From assembly GCA_027475525.1 (NCBI GenBank), contig JAMWFC010000130.1, positions 434,001-498,000 of the forward strand: a stretch of DNA of 64,000 bases, given 5' to 3'. A program made the translations under genes and the position numbers. This document shows, piece after piece, positions 1-9,600 of this stretch. The stretch's first letter is position 1. Each line of letters starts with the position of its first letter. The notes under the pieces were generated by a model, which searched no databases, was not told where the DNA came from, and saw only the letters and a list, made by a program, of their open reading frames with translations. This DNA comes from Macrolepiota albuminosa. Lineage: Eukaryota > Basidiomycota > Agaricomycetes > Agaricales > Agaricaceae.

Positions 1-990
1 TGTGCATATCGGTGATACAATTCAGTCGATGGTACAGGTGTATTTTGACAAAGAGTTGGTGAGTTGTAGAATTTCTTTGATTTACGTGATCAATGCATGA
101 ATACGGGTCTAAGGCACATCACATTGATCGTACAGACTTCCTGAATGCTGTTGTGCGGGAGAAGAAGCGGTTTGAGAACGGGTTGGACGATTCCGTCGCC
201 GGTGGGCTGAATGCTGGCACTGAGGTCCTCATGAACCAAGTACGTGATGTGCATCAATCTTCCTGCAGCATCCAGCTCAACGTTTCTCCTAGGTAGAGCA
301 CATTCTCGTGACGCTAACAGGGCCACGCGAGTATTATCCTGATGATGGTCCATTGGATTTAGGACCCACGCGCGGGTGTTCTGAAGCAATCAAATGCTTG
401 GAGACGCACTGCAAGCTATTGAAAGGGAGCACGAGCAAGGAGGTGCTTGAGGTATTCTATCAGGAGGTTGGCATCCGGCTTATAGCGTAAGCTATCGTAT
501 TCTTGAAGGAGAGGAAAGTTACTCATGTGCTGCCGATTGCTTCAGAGTTCTGCAGAAACACATAAAGCGCCAAATCATATCGCTAAATGGCGGATTCCGT
601 GTAATTGCAGATTTGAATACCTATTATACATTCATTTCATCTCTGAAGGTTCGCAGGATACAATGTCAACTATTTGTTAACTCTACAAAATCTCGTCAGG
701 TTGCGTCAATTGTATCGGATTTCTCCCACTTGAAGATGCTGGGTCATGTTTACGTCGTCGAGGACGCTAAGGATCTCGCGCAGATAGTTCGTGACGTCAC
801 GCGGTATGGTGGTGCCTACAGACCCGAGGTCGCTGCTTTTTCTTCTGCTATGTTCTATGATAGATGCTGACAACGTTGACAGGACATTTATGAGTTCATT
901 CAGCGACGGTCGGACTGGAAGAAAATTGAGAAGACAGTAGATAAGACGATGTATAATCTGAGTTTCAAGGAAGACTGTGTTGTCTGCTGA
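1..990 (+). CDS. Recyclin-1 / Sec10-like trafficking protein, C-terminal part
   Basis: Partial gene entering from the left edge. I read exons 2-58, 114-239, 293-486, 546-648, 700-828 and 883-990, joined by 51-59 nt GT-AG introns; all keep one frame. The product resembles the C-terminal helical region of the Sec10 family (phrases such as LNAGTEVLMNQV, LKGSTSKEVLEVFYQEVG, VVEDAKDLAQIVRDV). The last residues are CVVC, a CaaX-type box at 976-987. Known: fungal recyclin-1 (Rcy1), an F-box plus Sec10-like protein in endosome-to-membrane recycling, carries a C-terminal CaaX lipidation box, whereas exocyst Sec10 does not, so recyclin-1 is preferred. The intron at 649-699 is 51 nt and stop-free, so it could be retained in frame. 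The N-terminal F-box would lie outside the window and was not seen. Confidence 0.8.
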
Positions 991-1060
991 TCTGGCTTAG
1001 AGCGAGTCCACCACCGCATTTCCCTATCAATATTGGTGTAAACGTATGACTTCTCCCGGA

Positions 1061-1143
1061 GGCGCTGTAGTGTAGCGGTTATCACTCGAGATTCTGATTA
1101 GTTTCCATTTCTCGAAACCCAGGTTCGATTCCTGGCAGTGCCT
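1061..1143 (+). tRNA. tRNA-Gln(CUG) with an 11-nt intron
   Basis: The acceptor stem GGCGCTG pairs with CAGTGCC with one G-U. The D-arm carries the A-box TAGTGTAGCGG, and the T-arm CCAGG-TTCGATT-CCTGG carries a perfect B-box. The anticodon stem CGAGA/TCTCG closes an 18-nt loop. Removing 1098-1108, between positions 37 and 38 where nuclear tRNA introns sit, leaves loop TTCTGAT with anticodon CTG (1094-1096). The body and the U discriminator closely match yeast tRNA-Gln from memory. It lies 70 bp downstream of the recyclin stop codon. Confidence 0.93.
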
Positions 1144-1163
1144 TAACATATCCAGATATTTCC

Positions 1164-1168
1164 TTTTT
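1164..1168 (+). terminator. RNA polymerase III T-run terminator
   Basis: Run of five T residues 21 nt after the tRNA-Gln body, the usual Pol III termination signal. Confidence 0.7.
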
Positions 1169-1408
1169 AATGAACGGACTGTCAGAGATGCATCGTTATA
1201 GGAGCTATGGAATGAAATAATGCGAACTATACGAAGATTTGAGGGCCTCGTTGAACCTGATTCAGGCATTGCCGCAGCTACTTTCTGCTACGTCCCGAGC
1301 GGAATACATAAAAACGCCTTAAAGCACACGAGCTTGAAGATCTGAGAGGCTTCCCTTTCTGCTCGCACATAACATTTCTCATAAGACATCGTGAAATTTT
1401 TGTCAACA

Positions 1409-2701
1409 TTAAAGGTGAAATAGCTCTGAAGTATCTAATGCTCGCTCGCTGAAAACATGTTCCGGCAGTCTCTCCCAGCCAATTAGTTCTTTTGCTTGTA
1501 AAAACCCAATGGTTTTCCGTGTCCTCCTCATACTGTCGGCCTCATTATTCAGAGGTATCGCTCTGAATAACCAGTCGACTTCTTGGGTCAAAGGCTGCTG
1601 CCAGAGATGACAGGAGAGACGAGGGTTGGATGAATCTTTGAGTTCTGCGCTTTGTCGAGTCATTTCACTCGGCGCACCAGTAAGTTCTGAAGGAACGTTG
1701 ATTTTGTCCATACAGGAAATAGGAGATGATGGCCACAGGATCGTCTTCGCCAATGGACTGGAGTTAGGTGATCCCTCAGCACCCTCAATGCACAAATTCC
1801 GGATGGTCGGACGAACAATTACCGCAGTTGTTTCATTAGTTGACGATTGATTGTTTCGTGGTGCAGGCCTCCGGGGACCCGAAGCTTGATCAGAGAATAA
1901 CTTGGTGCTCGGCAAAGTATCTTGTGTCCACAAGTAGCGAATTGCCATCCCAGTTGGGCCTGACAATGATAAACTAGCTTCCTTGCTCTCGCATATAACG
2001 GTTGGCCGAGGCTGCAATGAATATGGTGTATGATCATCTCGTCGTGCGGCTGCATGTACAGTGATCGACTCCGTGCCACAACTATCAATGTGCGTCTCAG
2101 GTGCCGACATTCCAACCTTCTGTACGATTTCCGTTGAAATGTTCATCAAGTCATGTCTTTCACTTTGCTTTTGAGTTGTTGTCATGTTTTCTCGTGCTCG
2201 TTTTGCTGGAGGATACTCGACATTGTCTACAAGAGGACGCTTCAAGGTGAATGCACCAATCTCTAAACCTGACACCAAGATTTCCGAGGACTGTTGCGGG
2301 AAAATCCTCGAGTCTGGCGTTTGGCAAGGATCGATGAATGTAACTGGGCGCCTCCTTCCATCCTCACTCTGCTGTATAGAAATGCTGTTTGGACGTTACG
2401 ATCAATTTTATTACAAAGAGCAATTCTTGGCGCCCACCAATGTCTACGCTCTGCCTTGAGTTCATTGTCTGACTTGCGTGGTGGGTCTGGATTGTTATCA
2501 ACAAACCGAGTCATCTGTAGTGGCGTAGGCGTTGGCGTCATAGTCTCTAGAAGGAGTGTCAAGGAGATGGGTTGGTGGCGTCATTTTGGAATCGCGCTGA
2601 GCTTTTTAACGTCCGTGAACATTGTCCTGAAGGAGAAGAAGGCTGTGCCCAACAATACACAGGTGTTTGTCATTACCATCAATTATTCCAGAGTAAGACA
2701 T
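1409..2701 (-). CDS. Hypothetical protein, multi-exon
   Basis: The main exon (minus, about 2278 to 1409) encodes about 289 residues, Ser/Pro/Thr-rich, opening with a basic patch (PPAKRAREN) that could be a nuclear localisation signal. Upstream, a second open stretch (about 2540-2340, with RFVDNNPDPPRKSDNELKAE) and a first exon from the ATG at 2701 (MSYSGIID) can be joined through plausible GT-AG introns, for example one ending in TGTCAG just before GLEIGAFTLKRP. I do not recognise the family. Exon borders are tentative; the frame of the last exon is firm. The gene is convergent with tRNA-Gln. Confidence 0.45.
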
Positions 2702-3606
2702 CCCTTGTATTCATTTTATGCCTGGAACAATTGATTGTTAGATTTTCCGCATAAATGATGGACACAAAAGGACATTGACAAATGACATAACCTATGTTTC
2801 AATGTGTATTTGAATAACTTGCCGTCGTTTATGGAGGTACCAACATCAATTTACCCCTGATTTGATGGTTGCACACTTTTCCTATCCTGGTGATCGAAAG
2901 TACTTCTTTGCGCATGCCTTTCATTCTCATTGCACAGAAAAATAGACCTGAGTATGGCAACCTGGGGGCTCGGTACATTCCGGGTTCAAATCTGTAAATT
3001 GCCGAGCCCTGCATTTATGACTGGTCCTTGTCAGTCTCCTTTGGGCTACCGTACCTATTGTTAGATCTGGTGCCACCACGGACACTCACTGTGTCAGGCC
3101 AAGCACTGTCACTTTTTCCTTTCTCCCTTTTCACAATGTGAAAAACGGCCTCATTGTTCGTACCTTTACATACATAATTGGATTTCTTGTAGAGGCATGC
3201 CGACGCAACCATAGATAACGCAAGTTTAAAAGATGGAATAACTGATATTATATTAGGTTCACAAGTCGAAAGACATTCGACGCAACCATAGATAACGCAA
3301 GTTTAAAAGATGGAATAACTGATATTATATTAGGTTCACAAGTCGAAAGACATTATTAATTAATTGCAAGTAAAATGAAATAGTAAGCGTACATGAAATC
3401 TGATGAATATGAGGACAAAAATCCAGGGAAAAGGGCCTTGATCTATAAATAGATCTCAGAATTCTTTAACCCATGGTCCCAAACCAATAAAAGAAGTTGG
3501 AGAATCAACAATTGCTGCTTATAGAACTAGTATCATCAGACTGTGCATTTCTAAACATAACTTTCTCTCTCTTCAAAAGGCACTAATATATTTCTTTCAG
3601 TTTGTT
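2702..3606. other. Intergenic, AT-rich, no gene seen
   Basis: No ORF of convincing composition. Contains one 77-bp tandem duplication (3201-3354, listed separately). The right end borders the candidate target-site duplication of the KDZ element. Confidence 0.6.
3201..3354. repeat. 77-bp tandem duplication (1)
   Basis: CGACGCAACC... at 3201 repeats at 3278; two adjacent copies, intergenic. Confidence 0.95.
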
Positions 3607-3616
3607 CTTTATGTCA
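3607..3616 (+). repeat. Candidate left target-site duplication of the KDZ element
   Basis: CTTTATGTCA, identical and in the same orientation as 22042-22051, immediately outside the two inverted-repeat ends. Zisupton elements are reported to make about 8-bp duplications, so two of the ten matching bases may be chance. Confidence 0.5.
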
Positions 3617-3735
3617 CATAGAGACATCACAACGGTACGTGTCATACGTTGTACGGGAGCCTGCTTTGTACCATACCATACGTGTCCAGCGGAGTCCGCT
3701 ACACTGGAGCGGAGCAGTCCCCACAGTGCCATAGA

Positions 3736-3889
3736 ATACAGAGCCGTGGACGTGTCACAATGTGCTGTATGACACGGTCCAGTGGATCGATAAAAGGTGG
3801 GCACACACATGCATACAGAGCCGTGGACGTGTCACAATGTGCTGTATGACACGGTCCAGTGGATCGATAAAAGGTGGGCACACACATGC
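3736..3889. repeat. 77-bp tandem duplication (2)
   Basis: ATACAGAGCCGTGG at 3736 repeats at 3813. Lies in the left KDZ TIR and is absent from the right TIR, so it is not part of the element. Confidence 0.95.
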
Positions 3890-4322
3890 GCATGCAGGCC
3901 CGGCGGATGCCAGCGGACACTAGCGGACGTCAATGTGCGTCAGTGGCCGCCGGCAGGCATCAGCACACAAGTGAAAACCTCCTCCATTGGCAGACTTCAT
4001 GGCATGAATAAACCCTCCTCGAGGTTCCCCACTTCCCTCCCCTCTCCATTCCTCCCCACAATAACTCGAGGCTGCACGTCTCCCCTTCCATCCTTTTCCC
4101 ACCTCCAATGCCAGCGTACGTCCACAAAAGGGCCCTGCAAATCTACGCAGGCCTACGCAAGCCACCAGCGGACATCCACGCAGACGTATGTCGACGGACT
4201 CAAACCTACATGGGCCCTCCCAGGCCTGCGCAGGGCACCAGCGGACATCCACAGAGGCCTATGCAGGTCCATGAAGTCTGGTTGGACCAAGGAAAAAGGT
4301 AACTTTGTCTTGTCCGCCGTAT

Positions 4323-4404
4323 GTCTGTGGGGGGGAATTGAACTCCTGGCCCTTGGAAAACCCTCCAGCAACGGAACGCACATTTAACCGTTGCACCACA
4401 GGTC
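4323..4404 (-). repeat. tRNA-like module (left TIR)
   Basis: On the minus strand: A-box-like TGGTGCAACGG and B-box-like GTTCAATTCC about 60 nt apart, with CTGTG/CACAG pairing at the ends. The mirror copy lies at 20390-20471. Confidence 0.5.
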
Positions 4405-4552
4405 CGTTACTAACAGATAGATTCAAAGGTCGGATAACACAATGAATGGACACCCACCTACGTTTCCGCAGGTTCCCGTATGGATTTTTTGAGGTGGAAG
4501 GGGGGTGGCATACCTCCCAAAAGAGTTTTCATGGCCTGAAAGGGGTGTTGGC

Positions 4553-4700
4553 ATCAGCAGCCATCAGCTGGCCATCAGCTGGCATCTGTCGGAGTTCGTC
4601 GGCAGCCGTCATGACCTGCTGGCATCTGTCAGCATCCGTCGGCATCCGCCGGATATCCACTGGTATCCGTCGGCAACCTCCGGCATTGTCCGGCATCAGG
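4553..4700 (+). repeat. Subterminal short-repeat cluster in the left TIR
   Basis: Degenerate 10-13 bp repeats built on GGCATCYGTC / CATCCGYC and AGCTGGCATC. The mirror cluster is at about 20060-20240 in the right TIR. Such subterminal clusters often bind the transposase; no binding evidence can be read from sequence. Confidence 0.55.
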
Positions 4701-4956
4701 GCGGGAGAGAAGGAAACGGGGTGTGTGGGTGTCCGCTGCATGGGGTGGCGTCTCAGAGAGCGTGGGGGGTGGCGGAAGAGGGATGGGGGTGGGGAGAAAG
4801 AGGGGGAAGGGGGAAGGGGAGGAGCGTGGGTGTCCGCTGGTACCCCAGCGGACGTAGCAGACATCGGACGTCAGGTCAGGGGGGAGGAGGGAAGCGGGGT
4901 GCATGTGGTGGACAGGGGTGGCGTGTGAGGTAGTGTGGGGAGTGGAGAGGATGGCA

Positions 4957-5110
4957 CTGGGGAGAAAGAGGGGGAAGGGCGGAAGAGGGTGCGTGAGTGT
5001 CTGCTGTCCGCTGGCATGCCAGCGGACGGTAGCCTGGGGAGAAAGAGGGGGAAGGGCGGAAGAGGGTGCGTGAGTGTCTGCTGTCCGCTGGCATGCCAGC
5101 GGACGGTAGC
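4957..5110. repeat. 77-bp tandem duplication (3)
   Basis: CTGGGGAGAAAGAGG at 4957 repeats at 5034. The matching right-TIR region (about 19740-19830) has one copy. Confidence 0.93.
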
Positions 5111-5166
5111 GGACAGTAGCTGACATCGGCATGCGAGCCAGCTGACATCAGCAGTGCAACCAGTCC

Positions 5167-5245
5167 CAGTGGTTCAGTGGAATATTTGTTTATTGATATT
5201 CAATATTGTGTACAGCGGTGGGTTCTACTTCCCCTACTCCACCTT
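5167..5245 (+). repeat. tRNA-like module
   Basis: CAGTGGTTCAGTGG (A-box-like), then ATTGATATTCAATATTG and GTGGGTTCTACTTCC (B-box-like). Inverted partner in the right TIR at about 19533-19690. Confidence 0.45.
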
Positions 5246-5557
5246 AATGGGGTCTAATGGTGACAATGGAATATTGAGAGGTGGGTTGGACTCCTGCTAG
5301 TGACAAATATTTTAATAGGGCCTGTAAGCCCTAATAAAATATCTGTTCATCACTCGCTAGCATCATCAAGTTGATCCGTTAAAAACGCTAGAAATTACTG
5401 AAGCGGGTATGGGTTGGCCGAAGTTGCGCATAGTCACGAGATCTGGAATGACCACATGCGCAAAGACGATCAACCCATGCCACTGCAGAAATCTCTGGAG
5501 TTTTAAATGGATCACATTAATGATGCTAGCGGACATCAGCGGCCTGCTGCTCTAATA

Positions 5558-5637
5558 TGCACTAGCAGGAGTCGAACCCACCTCTTGTGCACAATATGAA
5601 ATATCAATTTATCAATATTCCATTGTACCACAGACGC
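5558..5637 (-). repeat. tRNA-like module
   Basis: On the minus strand: TGGTACAATGG (A-box), GTGCACAAGAGGTGGG, then GGTTCGACTCC (perfect B-box). Inverted partner of the module at 19073-19153. Confidence 0.5.
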
Positions 5638-5731
5638 TTACTTAGAAGTCAGGACAGTGTTCACGCTAGCAGATATCAGTGGCCTGCTGCTATTATATAA
5701 TGTGCACTAGTGGGAGTCAAACCTGCCTGTC

Positions 5732-5885
5732 AGTGGCCTATGGTAGTTGATCTGACCCACTCAATTTTCAGTATTGTGTGGAGTGGCAGGTTCGACTCCT
5801 CTAGTCCAAGTGGCCTATGGTAGTTGATCTGACCCACTCAATTTTCAGTATTGTGTGGAGTGGCAGGTTCGACTCCTCTAGTCCA
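5732..5885. repeat. 77-bp tandem duplication (4)
   Basis: AGTGGCCTATGG at 5732 repeats at 5809; contains a B-box-like GGTTCGACTCC. Confidence 0.95.
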
Positions 5886-5922
5886 GACTTCCCTAGTCCA
5901 CCATAATGACGTATAATGGTGT

Positions 5923-6655
5923 TGTCACGACCCCTCCCCTCCGGGCCCACCCCCGGAACACCATCTGGGACCCTCCCTCCGACCCCACAGGACACGCCCC
6001 ACCATCACGACCGCCGACACCGCCATCACGCGCATCAAGGACCGCCATCAGCTGCCCCCAGCCCCGATCAACGATCGGATCACGCAACTCGCTCTGGACA
6101 TCGCGCATCACGCATCACGGCCCTATCCACGCCAATTGATCGCGCGCCCCACAACGCGCGATCCCGGTATACAGCCCCTGCCGCTACTCAATGACCCCTG
6201 GAACCCATCCCAGACATCCCGGAACCCCGAGACCCGGCCCCGTAGTACTTATAGTGTAGCTCCCTGTTGTATTCGGTAGTCTTGATATTGCATACACTGT
6301 TACTTTGGATATTGCGTGCCCCTTGCTTGACTGGTACGCCTTGATTGGTACGCTTCGACTGGCATGCCTGAGTATTCACATGCTCTAAGTTTTGGTACGC
6401 ACTTCGCGACTCTTAATTTACTAACTTGGTCTCAACTTAGAACCTCCGGTTCACGACTCGACCCCCCCTCGCTCTCAGTTACCTCCAACTCAAAACCCCC
6501 GGACACTAGTCCCCTCTCCTGGGATTACCCCTGTCCTTGTCTTGAGCCCCGGAGTCCTAGCCCCGGAGTTCCAGGCACCCGAGTATTCGTAGGTCAAGTC
6601 CGCATCGTAAGGGCGTTGCTTTCCCGGAAAGCCCCCGACTCAGCGGAACCTGACA
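5923..6655. mobile_element. Solo LTR, 733 bp, inserted in the KDZ element
   Basis: Begins TGTCACGACC and ends GGAACCTGACA (inverted TGTCA...TGACA). It is flanked by a perfect 5-bp target duplication GGTGT (5918-5922 and 6656-6660). GC-rich, unlike its AT-rich surroundings. No internal retrotransposon genes, so it is a recombination remnant. Orientation is undetermined. Confidence 0.85.
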
Positions 6656-6715
6656 GGTGTCTTCTTATACTGCTGCATTTTTGCACTAGATGTAAACTGT
6701 ACTAATTTTTGGTAA

Positions 6716-6796
6716 GGACCTGTGGTCGAATGGAATATTGATACATTGATATTTCATATTGTGCACAAGAGCCGGGTTCGAATCCCACTAGTGCAC
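6716..6796 (+). repeat. tRNA-like module
   Basis: CTGTGGTCGAATGG (A-box), a central stem-like ATTGATACATTGATATTTC, then GGGTTCGAATCCC (perfect B-box). Palindromic GTGCAC flanks the B-box arm. It lies just outside the solo LTR at 5923-6655. Confidence 0.5.
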
Positions 6797-7275
6797 ATCA
6801 TTAGACATGACATAACTTTGTTTTACTAATTGTTATTTACGTCTATATTCTTTCTACTGCCCAATTCGAGGGTTCGAGTCCCCCTTGTGTAATCGTTGAA
6901 GAGTGTGTTGTTTTTTGCGTTCATGAGAGTGGCATAACGGAACAAAACAATGGGACGGTTAATCTTAGTGGACCTGAGTCCTGTCCAAACTAATTGAAAT
7001 GTCTGTAGTAAAGTGCTGTAGCCTAGTACACAATACTAGAGTGATATTTATGTATAATCCACAGAATGTCCTGTGGTCTAGCAGAATATTGTCAGTTTAT
7101 GTTCCTTCTAGTGCACAACTGGAGGTAACGGATCAAACAGATTTATAATGGATTCATCAGCGGCACAATGGGACGGTTAATCTTGATGAAAAATATCAGC
7201 GGCACAATGGGACGGTTAATCTTGATGAAAAATAACCAACAGAAAAGCCAAGAATTATAGTAACTAAGGATTAAA

Positions 7276-9376
7276 TTACTTGTCCGATGTGTATTCCTCC
7301 TCTTCATTAGATTCATGTAATGTGTCTGAATAGAACAAATCCTCATCAAGCAGGTAGTCTGCTGTCAAAAATGCAAAGTCGTCCGGTGTATATGGCCCTT
7401 GAGGTCTGGGAAGTGTGATGTCTTCATAGTTTGCTATCAGGCCTGACGATGAAGATGGTGAGGGTGACTCTGACATATCAACAGACACATCATCAGTACG
7501 ACCAGCTTGATTGAAAGGGCCAATGGGCCTACATCGACCATGTTTTGCTCTAGCGCGAAATTCTTGTTCTGTTGAAATAAATTAACTATGATTACCAGTG
7601 CCAAATTATACTCACGTTGTTGATACAATTCGTTAATTCTTCTCTGATCCTCACGTCGAGTCATACGTGACTCATATTCCTCCCACTCCTGGACATTGTT
7701 ACCAGTAGGTAGGGTTGGAGAAGGAGATTGTTGGAAGGGGGAAGACGGGATTTGAAGAGCCTTTACATCAAAAAGCGGTGGAAGATTTTCTTTGTCATCG
7801 GCTGCCATGCCTCCATCCATCTCTTCTGCTGTCACAAGAAATAGCGGCGGAACGTTTTCTTTGTCCTTGGTTGCCATACGTCCGCCGCTCCAGACTTCCG
7901 TTTATCCGCTGTTACCAGCCGCCACGGTCTCCATCGCTGTTAGTCCTTCTGCTCCTTCACCAACAATGAATAGAGGTGGCAAAGAATCATCGTCCATCTC
8001 CTCTTTCGCAGGAATGAACAAAGAGGGCAAATCATTGTCTTCGGTCTCCTCTTCCGCAGGAATGAACAAAGGAGGCAAAGAATCCTCTTCCATCTCCTCT
8101 TGCGCAGGAATGAACAAAGGCGGCAAAGATTCGTCTTCCGTCTCCTTTTCTGCAGGAATGAACAAAGGCGGCAAAGATTCGTCTTCCGTCTCCTCTTCCA
8201 CAGGAATGAACAAAGGAGGGATACCCTCTAAGTCAGGGTCACTAATGGATGGATTAGGGATATCCACCTGGTCGTCGTCAGTTTCCCCCAGCTCCCTGAA
8301 TGTCCCACGGACATGAGCTGCTGGGGTGGAAGGAAGTTGGGATGCCGGTTGAACCACAACGCAAGAGTTTTCCATTGTAGGGCCATACACCAGTCCAGGT
8401 TTACTCTGACTGTAGAGGTGGTGGAATGGATGTTGTGCGTTCGAGGGTTCGATATGTGTCAAGGATGGCCATTGGGGAGAGTCGACATCAGGGAGAGTGG
8501 TAGGATGGGCCATGGAGAGGCAGTCTTGAGGATCAGGCTGCTCACCATCAATACTGTTGGTATGGAACTTGATGCCTGTCAATTGGCCCGTCCGAGCAGG
8601 ATCCATGGACCTGGCAACGGAACTGACAACGGAAGCAGCAACGGACTTGCTGCCAGCAAACAGGCGGATCATATCGTTGGCCGTTGGCACATGTTCCGTC
8701 CTATCCAGCGACCGCCACTTGTCTAGGGCTAGAAGTGTCCGCTGGTGGCCCCTGGTGGATCCGCTACCTGCAAACATATGGAGCAAATCGTCTGGTGCTG
8801 GGACGGACACCAATCCATCGGATGGCAATGTCATGGGCAGCTGGCAGTTGCATGCCAAGAAGCTTTCAAGAGAGTGGAAGCCTTGCTGATGTACGAGAAG
8901 GCAATGCTCCAGCGTTTCATTGCTTAAGACCTGAACATCCTCTTGGCCAATGTGGTTCCACCAATCACAGCCATACAGATTCCTGATAAGACCTTGATGG
9001 CCATCAACAAACTCCAGGATCTCTGTGGGCAAAGTTTGCTGATTTTGGAGAGGGAAAAATCGGCTCATGCTTTTGATAATGTCTGGGACATTGCAGACCA
9101 CATTATTCAGTGATGCAGCCCCCAGATATGACAATACAAAGTTCTATGGCACACAGTCAGATCCTAATATATTTACACATTTTGAAGTTATCTTACCAAC
9201 TCCTTGTCTAGATGCTGGATAATCCATGCCTCTTCCGCTTCAAGACTTGGCGCAAGATTGCCAAATATGGAAAGTGCTGCAATGAGGCATGACTCGATGT
9301 AGTCAACAACCTCTTGCAAATTATCTAGTACAGTAGCTTGGGACATGACATTGTGTGGTACAGAGGTAGACACCAT
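7276..9376 (-). CDS. KDZ passenger protein A with PPLFIP repeats, interrupted by one in-frame stop
   Basis: Exons (minus) 9376-9197, 9143-7616 and 7568-7276 join through GT-AG introns of 53 and 47 nt. The N-terminus (from MVSTSVPHN) is helical. The middle contains repeated modules of the type PPLFIPAEEETED, at least six in tandem, followed by KENVPPLF variants. The C-terminus is acidic and Ser-rich. A TAA at 7902-7904 interrupts the frame inside the repeat zone, yet the same frame and repeat type continue on both sides, so it reads as a nonsense mutation (CAA to TAA would fit). I do not recognise the family. The repeated short acidic-flanked PPLF motif suggests a linear interaction motif, but that is inference. 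It sits downstream of the transposase on the same strand. Confidence 0.7.
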
Positions 9377-9508
9377 TGCACTCTTGCTTGTAGAAGCGGA
9401 TACTGCTATGTATCAGATTTTTGTGCCTTGTAAACAAAAGTGATTTTCAACAATTCCATTGCACGTGACTGTCACAAATCCGTTCTGATCATCCGCTGAT
9501 GGCAGCAA

Positions 9509-9600
9509 GCTGCATCCATCAGTTCAATCCGTCTCTGCATCCATCACATCAATCCGTCTCTGCATCCGTCACATCAATCCGTCTCTGCATCCACCATTTT
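9509..9600 (+). repeat. Short tandem repeat, about 27-bp unit
   Basis: About three copies of a unit containing CATCAATCCGTCTCTGC, ending at the stop codon of the transposase. Period differs from 77. Confidence 0.6.

Larger units (their letters stand above)
3617..5664 (+). repeat. Left terminal inverted repeat of the KDZ element
   Basis: Matches the reverse complement of 19045-22041 with scattered substitutions. Shared landmarks are CATCACAAC near the tip, the block around 3646-3900, a tRNA-like module at about 4323-4404, a GC-rich repeat zone 4553-5110, and inner tRNA-like modules up to the GTGTTCAC near 5664. Conceptual translations of both repeats give mirrored products, but these are low-complexity and I treat them as non-coding. 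Two 77-bp duplications (3736, 4957) inflate its length. Confidence 0.85.

Noticed and set aside
4446..5132. Long overlapping ORFs in the KDZ TIRs (mirrored at 19.8-20.4 kb)
   Set aside because: Low-complexity, open in several frames on both strands, built from short GC-rich repeats; the mirror image simply reflects the TIR. No recognisable domain.
7161..7238. 39-bp tandem repeat (CGGCACAATGGGACGG...)
   Set aside because: Period is 39, not 77, so it is not counted with the assembly-type duplications; an ordinary short repeat.
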